A stretch of DNA of 40,599 nucleotides from Adiantum capillus-veneris (taxonomy: Eukaryota; Streptophyta; Polypodiopsida; Polypodiales; Pteridaceae): the NCBI GenBank assembly GCA_014529385.2, contig JABFUD020000369.1:1-40599 (forward strand), given 5' to 3'. The notes under the pieces are model-generated. The model ran no database searches and was not told the DNA's origin. It worked only from the letters and a program-made list of their open reading frames with translations. The stretch's first letter is position 1. Each line of letters begins with the position of its first letter. Shown piece by piece: positions 10,674 to 20,885 of the stretch. The translations under genes and the position numbers were made by a program.

Positions 10674-12622
10674 CTCTCATGTTTGCGGTAACCAAATTTC
10701 GGCCATACTTGCTGCCGAAGAGGTTTGTAATTATCACTGTGGAGGATATGTTTCCCTATGCACTACAACATATGGAAATCTCTGACAAAATAGCAAAGTG
10801 GGTGGTGCGACTTCAAGAGTTTGATTATACAATACAGGCTGAAAGAACAACTCGAGCATGCTTAGCCGACATTTTAACAAACAAGTGCTATGAAAAAGTT
10901 TTCCATTTGAAGAGAAAGGAACTTCCACCACCTCCAGCTCCAAAGGCTTTGGTCAATGCTTATAGCCTCTACTTTGATGGAGCATACAAGAGAACCAAGG
11001 ATAAGGCAGCTGTAGGCATCGTGGTCTTATCTCCATTGGGAGAGAGGATCCATGGTGAAGGGATCACTCTAGAAGATGTCCACTCCAACAATGAAGCAGA
11101 ATATCATGCTCTAATTCATGGCCTTTGTTGGTGCCTCGATAATTCAATTAAGAGATTAAACCCTTTTGGTGACTCCATGCTTTTGGTAAGGCAAATGCAA
11201 GGTACATGGGCTTGCAAAAATGCCCGTCTCTCTACTAAAATGAGAGAAGCTAAAGCTCTTATGAGGAGATTTAGGGAGGCACAAGTACATCATGTGCCAA
11301 GAGACCAGAACAAGGATGCAGACCACCTAGCATCATCAAAGTTAAATGAGCCAATAGTGGGAGCAGTGGCCATCAAACTTCCACTTCAGCAAGGCAAGGA
11401 GGACTTGGAAGATATTATGCACATTCTGGAGCAAGGAGAGGCTCCTAAACACTTGAATGCAGGGGAAAGGCAATGGTTAACTAGGAAGGCTACCAGGTAT
11501 CGCATAGTAAATGATGACTTGTATTGTCTTGGTAAGGATGGTGTGCTTAGGAGAGTGCCTTTGAAGAGTGAAATTGAAGAGATTTTAAAATCTTGTCATG
11601 ATGATATGTGCAGAGGACACTTTGCACACGACGTCACTAGTAGAAAGGTTCTACAAGCTGGGTTTACTTGGCCAATTCTTCATCGTGATGTCAAATACTG
11701 GTGTCAAACATGTGATGAATGTCAGAAAGCAGGACCACGATGGCTCATAGCTGAACCTCAGAACCCAATAAAGGTATATGGGCCCTTTGAGAAGTGGGGA
11801 ATTGATGCCATAGGGCCTCTACCACGCACTCAGTCAGGTAAAGAGTACATCATCATGGGAGTAGACTACATGACTAGATGGGCTGAGGCTATGCCGACCA
11901 ATAGAATTACTGCTAAGGATGTGAGTCAGTTCATCTTTGACCACATCTGTTGCCGGTTTGGCACCCCTCTTGAAATACTATCTGATAGAGGACCAGGGTT
12001 TAGAGCAGACTTGGTAGGAGAACTCATGAAGAAGCTAAATATTCAGCATCAACACTCTACTCCTTACTACCCTCAGTGCAATGGTTTGGTGGAAAAGGTA
12101 AATGGAATCATTTGCAAAATTCTCACCAAACAGGTACATGCCAGGCGCCAAGATTGGGACAAACACCTGAATGGAGCTCTATGGGCCTATAGAACCTCCT
12201 TCAAAACCACATTAGGGTACACACCCTTTCATTTGGTTTATGGAAAGGAGGTGCTTTTGCCCATTGAAGTGAAGTTAACAAGTCTTCGAATATTGCGTAG
12301 CCAGGTAGGCTCTCAAAAGGAGAAAGTACATCAAAGGATCATGGATCTAGAGAGGCTAAAATTGGATCGTGAAGAAGCCATCAACCACTATTCTCAAGAA
12401 GCAGAGAAGCGCAGAGAAAAGTTCAACAAAAAGCTAGCATCCAAAGACATCAAAAAGGGATCTCTGGTGCTTCGATATGACAATCGCTTCGACACTCGTA
12501 AGGATGGAAAGTTTCTTTTTCGATGGGAAGGCCCGTTCTTGGTCACCAAAAAGTTCAAAAATGGCTCTTACAGACTTCAAGACATTGATGGTAAAGTGCA
12601 CAAGACCAGGACAAATGGATGA
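10667..12622 (+). pseudogene. pol: pol part 2: rest of RNase H, archaeal-type RNase H, integrase
   Basis: Continues RNase H (LALMFAVTKFRPYLL). A second RNase H domain follows at about 10967-11330 with the four acidic positions in FDGAY, NNEAEYHAL, GDSMLL and KDADHLA; this dual RNase H layout is known from Tat elements and thought to help degrade the RNA template. Integrase: H2C2 zinc-binding region at about 11595-11730 (CRGHF...CQTCDEC), and a core with WGIDAIGPLP, LSDRGPGF and GLVEKVNG carrying the D, D, E residues. It ends at TGA 12620-12622 without a chromodomain. Listed as pseudogene because upstream breaks prevent its translation as part of gag-pol. Confidence 0.93.
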
Positions 12623-12703
12623 CGTCTAAAGCCTTATCACATCAGGATAAGGTCAGCTCAAGATCAAAGGAAGTAGGCTAGAGGCATAAATACCCCTAGC
12701 CAG

Positions 12704-12717
12704 GTTTGGGGGGGCTA
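12704..12717 (+). other. Polypurine tract of the Tat-type element
   Basis: A run of seven G followed by CTA directly before the 3' LTR start TGATCCGAG. This is the normal place for second-strand priming. It lies about 80 bp after the integrase stop. Confidence 0.75.
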
Positions 12718-14009
12718 TGATCCGAGCCTATCACAAATTTTTTTTTATCATATTTTGTTGGTTTTCCTTGCTTCTAGAGGTTTACAATAAAAGAAAGAGT
12801 GAGAACAACCTCTTGGAATTTTTTTTTTAAAAAAATGATTTGATAGGAATTTTTTCTTGACTAGTTCACTAGAGGTGAAAGGTAGAGGGAGAACCTAGTG
12901 GTAAAGGGAAGGGAAAATATGTAAATGTGAAAAGAAAAGATATGATGTGGTTGTGGAGCCATGCACCCATGATTCAAGGTTCATGAGTGGCTCATATCAT
13001 CATGGCTTTGGAGCCATATGATGATTCAAACAAATGGGACCCAAGTGGAAGGCTTGGTAAAGGAAGGAACCAGACACATGATTTTGCTGAATTTTTAAAA
13101 AATACTTCCACTCCGATCCAAGAAAAGTTGTCTTCATCAAAGTTGTAGCTGATGAGCTGGAGATTCTGGCCATATTTTTTTATAATTTTTGCATCTACGG
13201 TCTAGGAGATATGGCCAAAATGGCGGACGCCAGTTTTTTCAACTGTGGTGGAGACTACCCCCCTCTACCTTTACACACACACACCTTTCCTTTTCCACAT
13301 TGAGACCTTCTCTAAAAATCAGCCATTAGTCTTCTCACCCTCCTCTCCTTCCTCTTCTCTCTCAAGCTCAAAAACCCATCAAAATTCCTCTTCTAATCAC
13401 CTCTCAAGTCATGCTTAATCTTGTTGTAATTCATAAGTTCTCTTCAACCCCTTTCTATTATTACTAGATATGTATTGATTTTATGTAGATTCTTTACATT
13501 TTAAAATAAGGAAGCTCTTGGACTCAAGCTATGGAGGAAGGAGTGAAGACAACACAAGTGATGATGGAGCTAATTGGTCAACAAATCACTTGGAAGGAGC
13601 TTCTTCATTGGTTGAATGTCCCTAATCAAGCTTCATTTGTACAAATTACACTTGGATCTTAACCTCACTCCTAATCACTCTCTTTCCTATATAAAGAGGC
13701 CTTCCCCTTTGTAATTTCAAACCTCCCTCAGCCCCATTGAGTCTTTGTATCACTCACCATGAGCCCATAAGCTCATTCATTCACCCTATTCTTGCACATT
13801 CTAGAGTGCAAATTGTTTCATGCTAGTAACCTACCCTCCTCTTATTTATGTTAATTAAGAGAAATCTTTTATATGTGTGTGAGAGTGCTTGACGGGATCT
13901 TGGCTAATCCTTGAGTGGTTGTTTGGTAATCTACATGCTATTTGTGTTGGGAGTGTTTAAAGTTATCCATTCCTTGTACACACATTAAGGTTAATGCTTC
14001 ATTCATAGT

Positions 14010-14075
<66 letters not shown>

Positions 14076-14186
14076 GCGGTCCTAGTCCACGCTTCCAAGA
14101 CTAGGTGGTGCCCTCATCTCATTTCCCTTGTGGTGCAATGGAGTTTGTTTTGGTGTAGAGGCCGCCATTCCAAATTTCCTTCGTCA
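12718..14186 (+). repeat. 3' LTR of the Tat-type element
   Basis: 1469 bp, same length as the 5' LTR, with about 20 visible differences plus length changes in T and CT runs. It ends CCTTCGTCA, followed by the ATGT duplication. Confidence 0.95.
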
Positions 14187-14377
14187 ATGTCTAACTCATC
14201 AAGATCATGCCAATCATCATCACGCATAGACTTGGGCTTCGCCGATAAACCATGCAAGGGTTTATCCTGCCCCAAATCCGCCAATGCAACAAGCATATGC
14301 TCCTTCCAAGCAACAAAATCTGCACCATCAAACTGTGTCAGACCATAACGCTAGAAGTCAAATGAAAAAACAGCCAT
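14187..14377 (-). pseudogene. gag: Copia gag N-terminus (minus strand, right of the Tat-type insertion)
   Basis: Starts at ATG 14377 (minus). About nine codons in there is an in-frame TAG at 14351-14353, then the copia gag start motif TQFDGADFVAWKEHMLVAL. The frame reaches the insertion point at 14187-14190 and resumes at 4983 without loss. The in-frame stop and the 9.2-kb insertion both inactivate it. Confidence 0.85.
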
Positions 14378-15461
14378 AATGCTCGCAAAAGAGCAACCAA
14401 CAATGAGTAGCAAATGTCAACCAAATCAGACATAAACTGGCTCGAATCGCATCAACAAAAGTCTGCAAATATGGCTCAAAACCTGATGCAAAATTGCTCC
14501 AATAACCGTGCAAAACCTTGCACAAAATTACAAGTCAATATGACTCAAATCGGGGTACCTAGCTCGTAGCCACACAAGCATAACACAAAATTCACTCCTG
14601 TGAGTGTGCCAAGATAATTGTACGCCTGTCAAACCGTGAGCTAATCACCAAGCCCACACTGTGCGATATCGATGCATACACACGCACAAATCTCCCACCC
14701 GTAGAGAACACCGCACGCAAATGCTGAGTGCAACCCGCAATCTCTACCTAGATTGCATAAATGATGCGCATAAAACTCCTGGGAAAATCTCGCCAGAGTT
14801 AGGACGCACAATGGCTACAACACAAAATAACATTGTCCTACAAGCTCAATACAATGAGCAATCAATGCGCATCAAACTGTACTCAACATACATGCATAAG
14901 CTCTGCAAACCTGTGTCCAACAAATGCTCACAAAGAGTACCACAGGTGACCGTACATGTCATCCACAACCAACCTCTGCACTTGCTCACAAGATATATTG
15001 CTCACCACATAAGCATACATAGAGCATTACCCGCTCAAAGACCATGTATGCAAGCCACAACACTGCAGAAGAACTACTCAACTGCAAACTGACAACACCT
15101 GTGGGAGTACTAGACTCAACCTGTATCTAGGAGTCAAACCCGATCTTGTAACACCTCATATGTGCCTGCTACCTGCAGTGTGCACGGGTAAGCTGTCTGC
15201 AGCAAAGAAGACAACAGAGCCCAAAACTTTTCTGAAAAACAGTCTCTGTGTTTTTAATTTCAGACCCAGCTACACTCCAAATCAGAAAATAATTCCTTCT
15301 ACAAAGACGTAGAGCTTGAAGCCAGCTCCGTTTTGAAGCAAAAAGTTTTGGAATCAGAGCTTTGTAGCTCAAGTTATGAGCAAAATAGTAGACTGCTGTA
15401 AAACTGCCAAAAACTGAACGACTTTCTTCTGTGCTTCTTTGAGCTCATAGAAAGGCTCAAA
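14378..15461 (-). other. Leader of the minus-strand copia element (left part), no gene seen
   Basis: About 1.1 kb between the gag start and the DNA element. Open frames here (for example 14661-15092 plus) have no recognisable content and lie antisense to the leader. I see no RNA gene or structured repeat. Confidence 0.6.
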
Positions 15462-15469
15462 CTCACTTC
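15462..15469 (+). repeat. Candidate 8-bp target duplication of the DNA element (left)
   Basis: CTCACTTC here against CCCACCTC at 25470-25477: 6 of 8 match, and both differences are C/T, as expected from cytosine decay. Confidence 0.5.
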
Positions 15470-15489
15470 CATTAGGAAAAATATGAACC
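15470..15489 (+). repeat. Left terminal inverted repeat of the DNA element
   Basis: CATTAGGAAAAATATGAACC matches the reverse complement of 25450-25469 at 19 of 20 positions. A second block, 15505-15519, matches the reverse complement of 25402-25416 with one difference. Confidence 0.75.
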
Positions 15490-16214
15490 CTCTAGGGGCC
15501 CTTTGGGATTAAGGTTAATTAGAGGCTAGCCAATGAGAAGAGGGTGGTGGACACACTCTATGCCCTCAAAAATGTAGGGGGACAAAGTAGTCTTACACTT
15601 TTTAAATGGACTCTTACCTAGTGAGAAGGTGGGGTGGGGGGGGTAGGGGGGGGGGGGGCATATGGAACCTCCAACTTCCCTCCTTTTTGATCCGGTTTTG
15701 AAAAAATCCCAAAAATTTGAAAACTCAAATTTCATCTTCTGAAAACCCCCCTAAAACTATTTTATGGTCAAAAAAGCATTTTTTTATCTCAAAAAGTCAA
15801 AACGTGCATCCAAAAACCCTAAAATTCAAAATTTTAAAAAAATATTTTGTTGCTATCCAGAGCTCCCCCAAAATTAGTTATTAGGCAAAAAGGGATTTTC
15901 TCTCTCTAGAACCCCTTTTCCAACCCCTCCTTGGTTGCAACCATCACACTCATCCTCTACTCCAACACTCTCTCTCTTTACACCATCTCCATTGCTGCAG
16001 TAAGGAAGCTCCTCTCTCCTCCCCTACCACCTTCCATTGCCACACCAAGCAAGGCTTATCCACCTTCTCCTCCCAGTGCCACACCAAGCAAGGGTTGTCC
16101 ACCTTCTCCTCCCATTGCCACAAGGGTTGACCATTTTCTCATATCACTTTATCACACCTACATTGTAGCAACAAGCAAGGTTCTTCTCCTCCTCCTAGTT
16201 TGCTTTGCTCAACC
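15490..16214 (+). other. Left non-coding end of the DNA element
   Basis: About 725 bp with no gene I can support. It contains a G-rich run at 15627-15658 that could fold as a quadruplex, AT-rich stretches, and a pyrimidine-rich region before gene A that holds a 39-bp tandem repeat (16039-16077, 16078-16116, then a partial copy). It is the likely promoter and 5' UTR side of gene A. Confidence 0.5.
16039..16116 (+). repeat. 39-bp tandem repeat (two copies plus a partial)
   Basis: Both copies start GCCACACCAAGCAAGG and end in a TCCACCTTCTCCTCCC-type stretch, differing at a few bases. A partial third copy starts at 16117. Confidence 0.8.
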
Positions 16215-16700
16215 ATGGCCAACTCTACTTCGCAAAGGCGACCAAAGGATGAGGTCACAGCACTTGCATGCCACAACACTAGAGGTGTAGATGATGAGTG
16301 GGTGCCACAAGAGTTCACCAAAGGTGCTTGGGTATACATGCAACCATCTGCTGTTGGCCCTCATCGTGTGCGGAATCGTGCAAACTTGGATCTTCATTGG
16401 AAAGGAAAGCTCCTTGGCTTCAAGAACCGCAAAGACAAGGGGACCATAGCCATTGTACAACATGTTTTCTCAATGTCAACCATGCACTTGCAACAACCAC
16501 CTCGATTTCCAACACATTGTAAGTACATGTTTTGAAAATACAAACCTAGGTGTGAAATCACAGTGTAATGTTATTATGGATTCATACTTAACATTTGTCA
16601 TGCATTTATAGTCATATTTCCATCCACGTTGGTGGAGGAGCAGCCACTACATAGTCTCTCCGGCACATTCAATGCTATACATGCGATATTGGAGCAATAA
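16215..16700 (+). CDS. DNA-element gene A, unknown 130-aa basic protein (two exons)
   Basis: ATG at 16215 in a good context (ACCATGG). Exon 1 is 16215-16518, the intron 16519-16611 begins GTAAGT and ends ATAG, and exon 2 is 16612-16700; the phases agree (1 + 2 bases) and the stop is TAA 16698-16700. The product is basic in the middle (HWKGKLLGFKNRKDKG) with WVPQEF and GAWVYM before it, a spacing that could be a small beta-barrel domain, but I do not recognise the family. It is first of three plus-strand genes reading toward the hairpin array. Its stop overlaps the ATG of gene B by one base. Confidence 0.55.
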
Positions 16701-17554
16701 TGTTCCCGCATCTTTGCCCAACCAAACTGGTTCAAAGAAGGATTTTCTTCTATTCTCACTCCTATATTGTCCCTACTTCTACACAAGCATTTGGAACGCT
16801 TGAACCCATCAAAGTAACTTCCTTATTAAGTATGGAGTGGCCGGTCCCAGATTTGTGGTCGGTAGCATCTTTCAAGCAAAAGATGATAATGGATGTCCAA
16901 AACTCTTTGAAATACTCTAAAGCTTCTAGGTCTGTGGGCTTGAGCTGGTGTTTGCCTATGCATTGTTTTGTGCACATTTTTAAAGAGTTTGGATTTGTGG
17001 AGACTACCACAATGCTTGTATGTAAAGATGCGCATTACGAGGAATTAGGAAGGCTTTTAGAAGAGGACTGGGGTTTTGTGGAGGGCATGCACAACGGGGA
17101 CCGGTACCGTTGTAAGGTTGGAGCTTCAGGTATTGGAATGCGCTATTTGAAATCCCGCACCTCCTTGTACATACGATTTCACTATGATCGTTGGATGTGC
17201 AAGCTTGGAGTGTGGACTCCCTTATAGAGTGTAGACGGCGCTATTGCAAGCTTTGACATTGCAGTGAAGATGTCCAACGATGCTTTGGAGGCAGTCCAAG
17301 TGAACAAGCATTGGACTCTCAGTAATGTTCGAGAACATTTGGTTATTATGGGTTTTGAGGCCCTTCAACAAGCACAATTTCGTTTACAAGGTCACAAGGT
17401 GAGAATCATTCCACCACATTTTCAATACATCATGGTTTGTCAATCATTAGATGCTTATTGTAATGAATGTCCGCAGATTGGGAAGAGAATGGAAGACAAA
17501 TTGAAGGTCGAGGAGGACTGGGGGATAGATGGAACTATGCTATCGATCTTATAA
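16700..17554 (+). pseudogene. DNA-element gene B, unknown ORF with one internal stop
   Basis: ATG 16700, open to TAG 17225-17227 (175 aa), then the same frame stays open to TAA 17552-17554 (another 108 codons). A single nonsense change in a former ORF of about 284 codons is the simplest reading. No intron with sensible splice sites spans the TAG. The product contains LLSMEWPVPDLW, CLPMHCFVHIFKEFGFVE and YCNECPQIGKR; I recognise no domain. It could also be the 3' part of gene A under another splice pattern. Confidence 0.5.
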
Positions 17555-17710
17555 CTTTGTAACTCTTGCAATTTTCATATTGATCCCCGCTGTAATCAAC
17601 ATGATTTGCTTCGACAAATCATGCCTTTGAATATAATTTTTTGCATTGGGATGAGAAATCATTTTTTGGTGAAAGTGCCTTTTTTTTTAATGTCTTAAAA
17701 AAAGGGTACA

Positions 17711-17720
17711 TTATAAAAGG
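17711..17720 (+). promoter_or_regulatory. TATA-like box of gene C
   Basis: TTATAAAAGG stands 81-90 bp before the gene C ATG at 17801, at a position and spacing usual for plant promoters. Confidence 0.5.
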
Positions 17721-17800
17721 GGGGCCACCTAACTCATTCACTATTTTCACTTTTGCAAATCCTGAGCTCCTCCACTCTCTATCCACACCCCAAGCTAAAC

Positions 17801-19378
17801 ATGGATGCTGCCACAGCCTCTGCATCTGTACCCACATCCACCCCTTTGTCACGCTTCATCCTCTTCCTTGAGGACACCAAATACAAAGGGAAGTTGGACC
17901 TCCACACCTTTTTTACTCGTCTCCCTGACCTTGACGCCACAGTTGCCCTTCACATGGATGCATTGGAGGAGATTTCTGCGTTCATGGAGGAGCACATCAT
18001 AAAATATTCTGTATCTATCCCCCCACATGCAGGGATCTGGGTGCCTTGCGATCTTTTGCGCTATATACACAAAGGTGATCGCCCATTCGCCAAGCGGTTG
18101 CAACGATTCCAAGAAATTGCAACCAATGCAGGCCATCACTTGGACGAGCAAGCCCCTGGGGTGTCAGCGCTCAAGAAGCGCAAGTTGGGGGTGGAGTACC
18201 TTTCTCGGCTCGCAACATTTATCTTCTTGGTGAGCGAGGAACCTGATTTTGAGGAGCTCCGCTTACCACACCTTCAAGTTGGGTCCTTTATCAAGGACAC
18301 CAAGGAGCAGCAGGTTATCCCCATGAACCCTGCAGCGGAAGGAAAAGCACACCAGCTCGAGTACCCTAGGGGTCTTGAGGAAGTGGTTGAGAAATCCATA
18401 GTTGCGGCTGGCCCTAGTGACACTCCAGTGCCACTACCACTAACGGATGTGGCTATCCCAAAGGTAGAAATTAGCCGCTTCTCCTCAGTGTTAGTGGATG
18501 GGGAGGAGTTTGTGTTGCTGCATGATTTGGAAAAAGCATTTGGCCTGCGCATGGATGAATGCTTGAGCGTGCTATGCAACAGCAGCAAATGTCCCTTAGA
18601 CAATACGCCAGATGCCCTAGAAAGCAAGCTCTTGCCAGATGGGGACTCTGTTGCTGACACTATTGCAGTTGTATGTGCGGAGGTCCTGGAAGCAGAGCAG
18701 TTGCACGTGGCTGATGAAGATTTCCAAGCCACGCAAGCCAAGGTTGAGGCTGCTAGGATGCCTATGCCATTATGCAACCTCCCATCTGATGATCCAAAGC
18801 TTGTATCTGTGGTGCATGGGACCATTGACTTGGATGCAAAGGGCAACAGGGAGGAGGATGACAAGGAGCAGGAGGTAAATTGTATCCTAATTTTCATGTT
18901 ACTATTTTATCCTTCGTTGTCTTTTTTCTCAACCTTCATCGGTTTATGACAGGATGTTGTGGAGGTTGATGATTTTGCTGCAAGGACAGGTGGCAAGCGG
19001 ACGGGCTTTGGACCTCAAGCTTCCCTTGCGCATTACCTCGGACAACTCCCCCCTGGCGATGTGGCCATTATCCATAATGAATTTACTCCCCAAGCCCATT
19101 TTATGACTTGCTCGTTAAAAGCTTTGAGCAAGTTTTTGTGTTTGAGTACCATTGCTCAAACTGCGCATCAAGTGTTCCTAGTGCGTAGATCCCTTGTATG
19201 CACAGCGTTTGGCACTGGCTTTCGTGGTAAAGTGCTTGCCCAGATAGGGATACATGCTTCCATTGGCTCAACTGACCCAAATGCCATAGCGCAGTCCCTT
19301 TGGACTGGGGAGTTGCCTTACGCGCAAAATAGGCGCCAGAAAATGGTCAAAAAAATTCTGAACTCCTCAGATACATGA
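17801..19378 (+). CDS. DNA-element gene C, intact unknown 499-aa protein (two exons)
   Basis: ATG 17801 (AAACATGG). Exon 1 is 17801-18874 (358 codons), the intron 18875-18952 has GTAAAT...ACAG, and exon 2 is 18953-19378, ending TGA. The phase is 0 across the junction, so the whole gene is open. The product has an N-terminal helical region (LHTFFTRLPDLDATVALHM), RYIHKGDRPFAKRLQRF, a mid-region VLVDGEEFVLLHDLEKAFGL, an acidic stretch rich in Asp/Glu near the splice junction, and a C-terminal region with ALSKFLCLSTIAQ and a basic end (QNRRQKMVKKIL). I recognise no family and see no DDE, helicase or polymerase motif. Its being intact beside broken genes suggests recent activity or selection. Confidence 0.75.
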
Positions 19379-19558
19379 TGTAAAATCACCGTGCTAGAAG
19401 GAATAAAAAATATTTGAAATTGTCTCTCTATATTGCAAATTCTTTTCAATCTGATTTGTCAATCTTGAAAATTGTTTCAATTGGTGATATGAATTGTTTT
19501 TTGACTTTGTTATTTCAAGGTATGTAATTGCAATCAATTTGAGTATAATTGTGATTTT
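19379..19558 (+). other. 3' region of gene C before the hairpin array
   Basis: AT-rich, with AATAAAAAA at about 19401 that could serve as a poly(A) signal for gene C. Nothing else seen. Confidence 0.35.
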
Positions 19559-19721
19559 TAAGTACCCTAGGGGGTTAGATTAGCCTATAAGGGGCAAAAA
19601 ATGCCTGGCCACAAGGGCGCGCAAATGGCCCATCCATCAGTTTTGGATGGTCCATTTGCGCGCCCTTGTGGCCAGGCATTTTTTTGCCCCTTATAGGCCA
19701 ATCTACCCCCTAGGGTACTTA
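19559..19721. repeat. 163-bp palindrome, copy 1
   Basis: Arms of about 78 bp and a loop of about 7 bases centred near 19640. From outside in, TAAGTACCCTAGGGGG pairs with its complement at the right end, then GGCCACAAGGGCGCGCAAATGG with its complement. The two arms differ at only a few positions, for example one C/T in the inner ATGG(C/T)CCAT. Single-stranded DNA or RNA would fold into a very stable hairpin. Confidence 0.95.
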
Positions 19722-20060
19722 AAAAGCACAAATTTATTGCAATGGATTGGTTTTGCATCATTCATTTAAATGCAACCTTTTTATGGCAATTCCAGTATAT
19801 GTTCACACTCAAGGACACTAGAAAAGCTCAAATCAATTATGAAATGAAGTTTCTAGGAAACTATCACTTGCTTTAGCTCTACCTACTACACCCTTGCACC
19901 AAAAAGTCAAATTACATTGGACACTTGGCTTCACAATATGTTATTTGTTTTGATATCCTATAAGGAATTCAAAGCTTGAAATGACCAAAAAAAGGTGTCC
20001 ATAAGGATCCATATAAAATATTGATGCAAAACCAATAGGTTCTAGTAAATTTGGTTATTT
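19722..20060. repeat. Spacer 1 of the palindrome array
   Basis: About 340 bp, repeated nearly unchanged as spacer 2 (20224-20563). With one palindrome it forms a tandem unit of 502-503 bp. It contains no ORF of note. Confidence 0.9.
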
Positions 20061-20223
20061 TAAGTACCCTAGGGGGTTAGATTAGCCTATAAGGGGCAAA
20101 AAATGCTTGGCCACAAGGGCGCGCAAATGGCCCATCCATCAGTTTTGGATGGGCCATTTGCGCGCCCTTGTGGCCAGGCTTTTTTTTGCCCCTTATAGGC
20201 CAATGTACCCCCTAGGGTACTTA
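20061..20223. repeat. 163-bp palindrome, copy 2
   Basis: Same design as copy 1. The centre (AAATGGCCCATCCA) pairs perfectly with the other arm. A few arm mismatches occur (for example GCTTGGCC against GGCCAGGC). Confidence 0.95.
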
Positions 20224-20563
20224 AAAAGCACAAATTTATTGCAATGGATTGGTTTTGCATCATTCATTTAAATGCAACCTTTTTATGGCAATTCCAGTAT
20301 ATGTTCACACTCAAGGACACTAGAAAAGCTCAAATCAATTATGAAATGAAGTTTCCAGGAAACTATCACTTGCTTTAGCTCTACCTACTACACTCTTGCA
20401 CCAAAAAGTCAAATTTTCATTGGACACTTGGTTTCACAATATGTTATTTGTTTTGATATCCTATAAGGAATTCAAAGCTTGAAATGACCAAAAAAAGATG
20501 TCCATAAGGATCCATATAAAATATTGATGCAAAACCAATAGGTTTTAGTAAATTTGGTTATTT
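20224..20563. repeat. Spacer 2 of the palindrome array
   Basis: Near-identical to 19722-20060, with a few substitutions and a small insertion. Confidence 0.9.
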
Positions 20564-20726
20564 TAAGTACCCTTGGGGGTAGATAAGCCTACAAGGGGCA
20601 GAAAAAGGCCTGGCCACAAGGGCGCGCAAATGGCCCATCCATCAGTTTTGGATGGGCCATTTGCGCGCCCTTGTGGCCAGGCCTTTTTCTGCCCCTTGTA
20701 GGCTTATCTACCCCTAAGGTTACTTA
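20564..20726. repeat. 163-bp palindrome, copy 3 with covarying arm changes
   Basis: Differs from copy 1 at several positions, and the changes come in pairs: left GCCTACAAGGGGC pairs with right GCCCCTTGTAGGC (copy 1 has TATAAGG and CCTTATA), and left GAAAAAGGCCTGG pairs with right CCAGGCCTTTTTC (copy 1 has AAAAAATGCCTGG and CCAGGCATTTTTT). Pairing is therefore kept although the sequence changed. Confidence 0.95.
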
Positions 20727-20885
20727 AAATGCACAAATTTACTGAAATTGACTACAATTACATACAGAACTTGAAATTACAAAGATAATAGACAGAGTAG
20801 ACACAACTGTTGATCATATTGTCATTGGAAAGTCAAATCATTACAAAGATAAGGGTGTGCAATACAAAAAGAGGGGTAACTTCGG

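Larger units (their letters stand above)
4984..14186 (+). mobile_element. Young Ty3/gypsy element of the Tat type (dual RNase H), 9.2 kb
   Basis: Two 1469-bp LTRs, extra small ORFs before gag, gag, then protease-RT-RNase H-second RNase H-integrase, a polypurine tract and a short flanking duplication. A second, archaeal-type RNase H between the RT-linked RNase H and integrase is the known mark of the plant Tat lineage. The LTRs differ at about 20 sites by eye, so the insertion is recent. Two frame breaks (a 26-bp tandem duplication in gag and a 1-bp shift in RNase H) and a changed protease site show this copy is not autonomous. It sits in the gag of the minus-strand copia element. Confidence 0.93.

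Noticed and set aside
14661-15092. 143-codon plus-strand ORF in the copia leader
   Set aside because: Antisense to the leader of the minus-strand copia element; no domain and no promoter signal.
18274-18897. 207-codon minus-strand ORF antisense to gene C
   Set aside because: Serine/threonine-rich shadow of gene C. Gene C has matching splice sites and phase, and this frame has no motif.
19559-20726. CRISPR-like array
   Set aside because: Regularly spaced repeats, but the units are 163-bp palindromes with identical about 340-bp spacers in a plant nuclear context. This is a tandem repeat array, not CRISPR.
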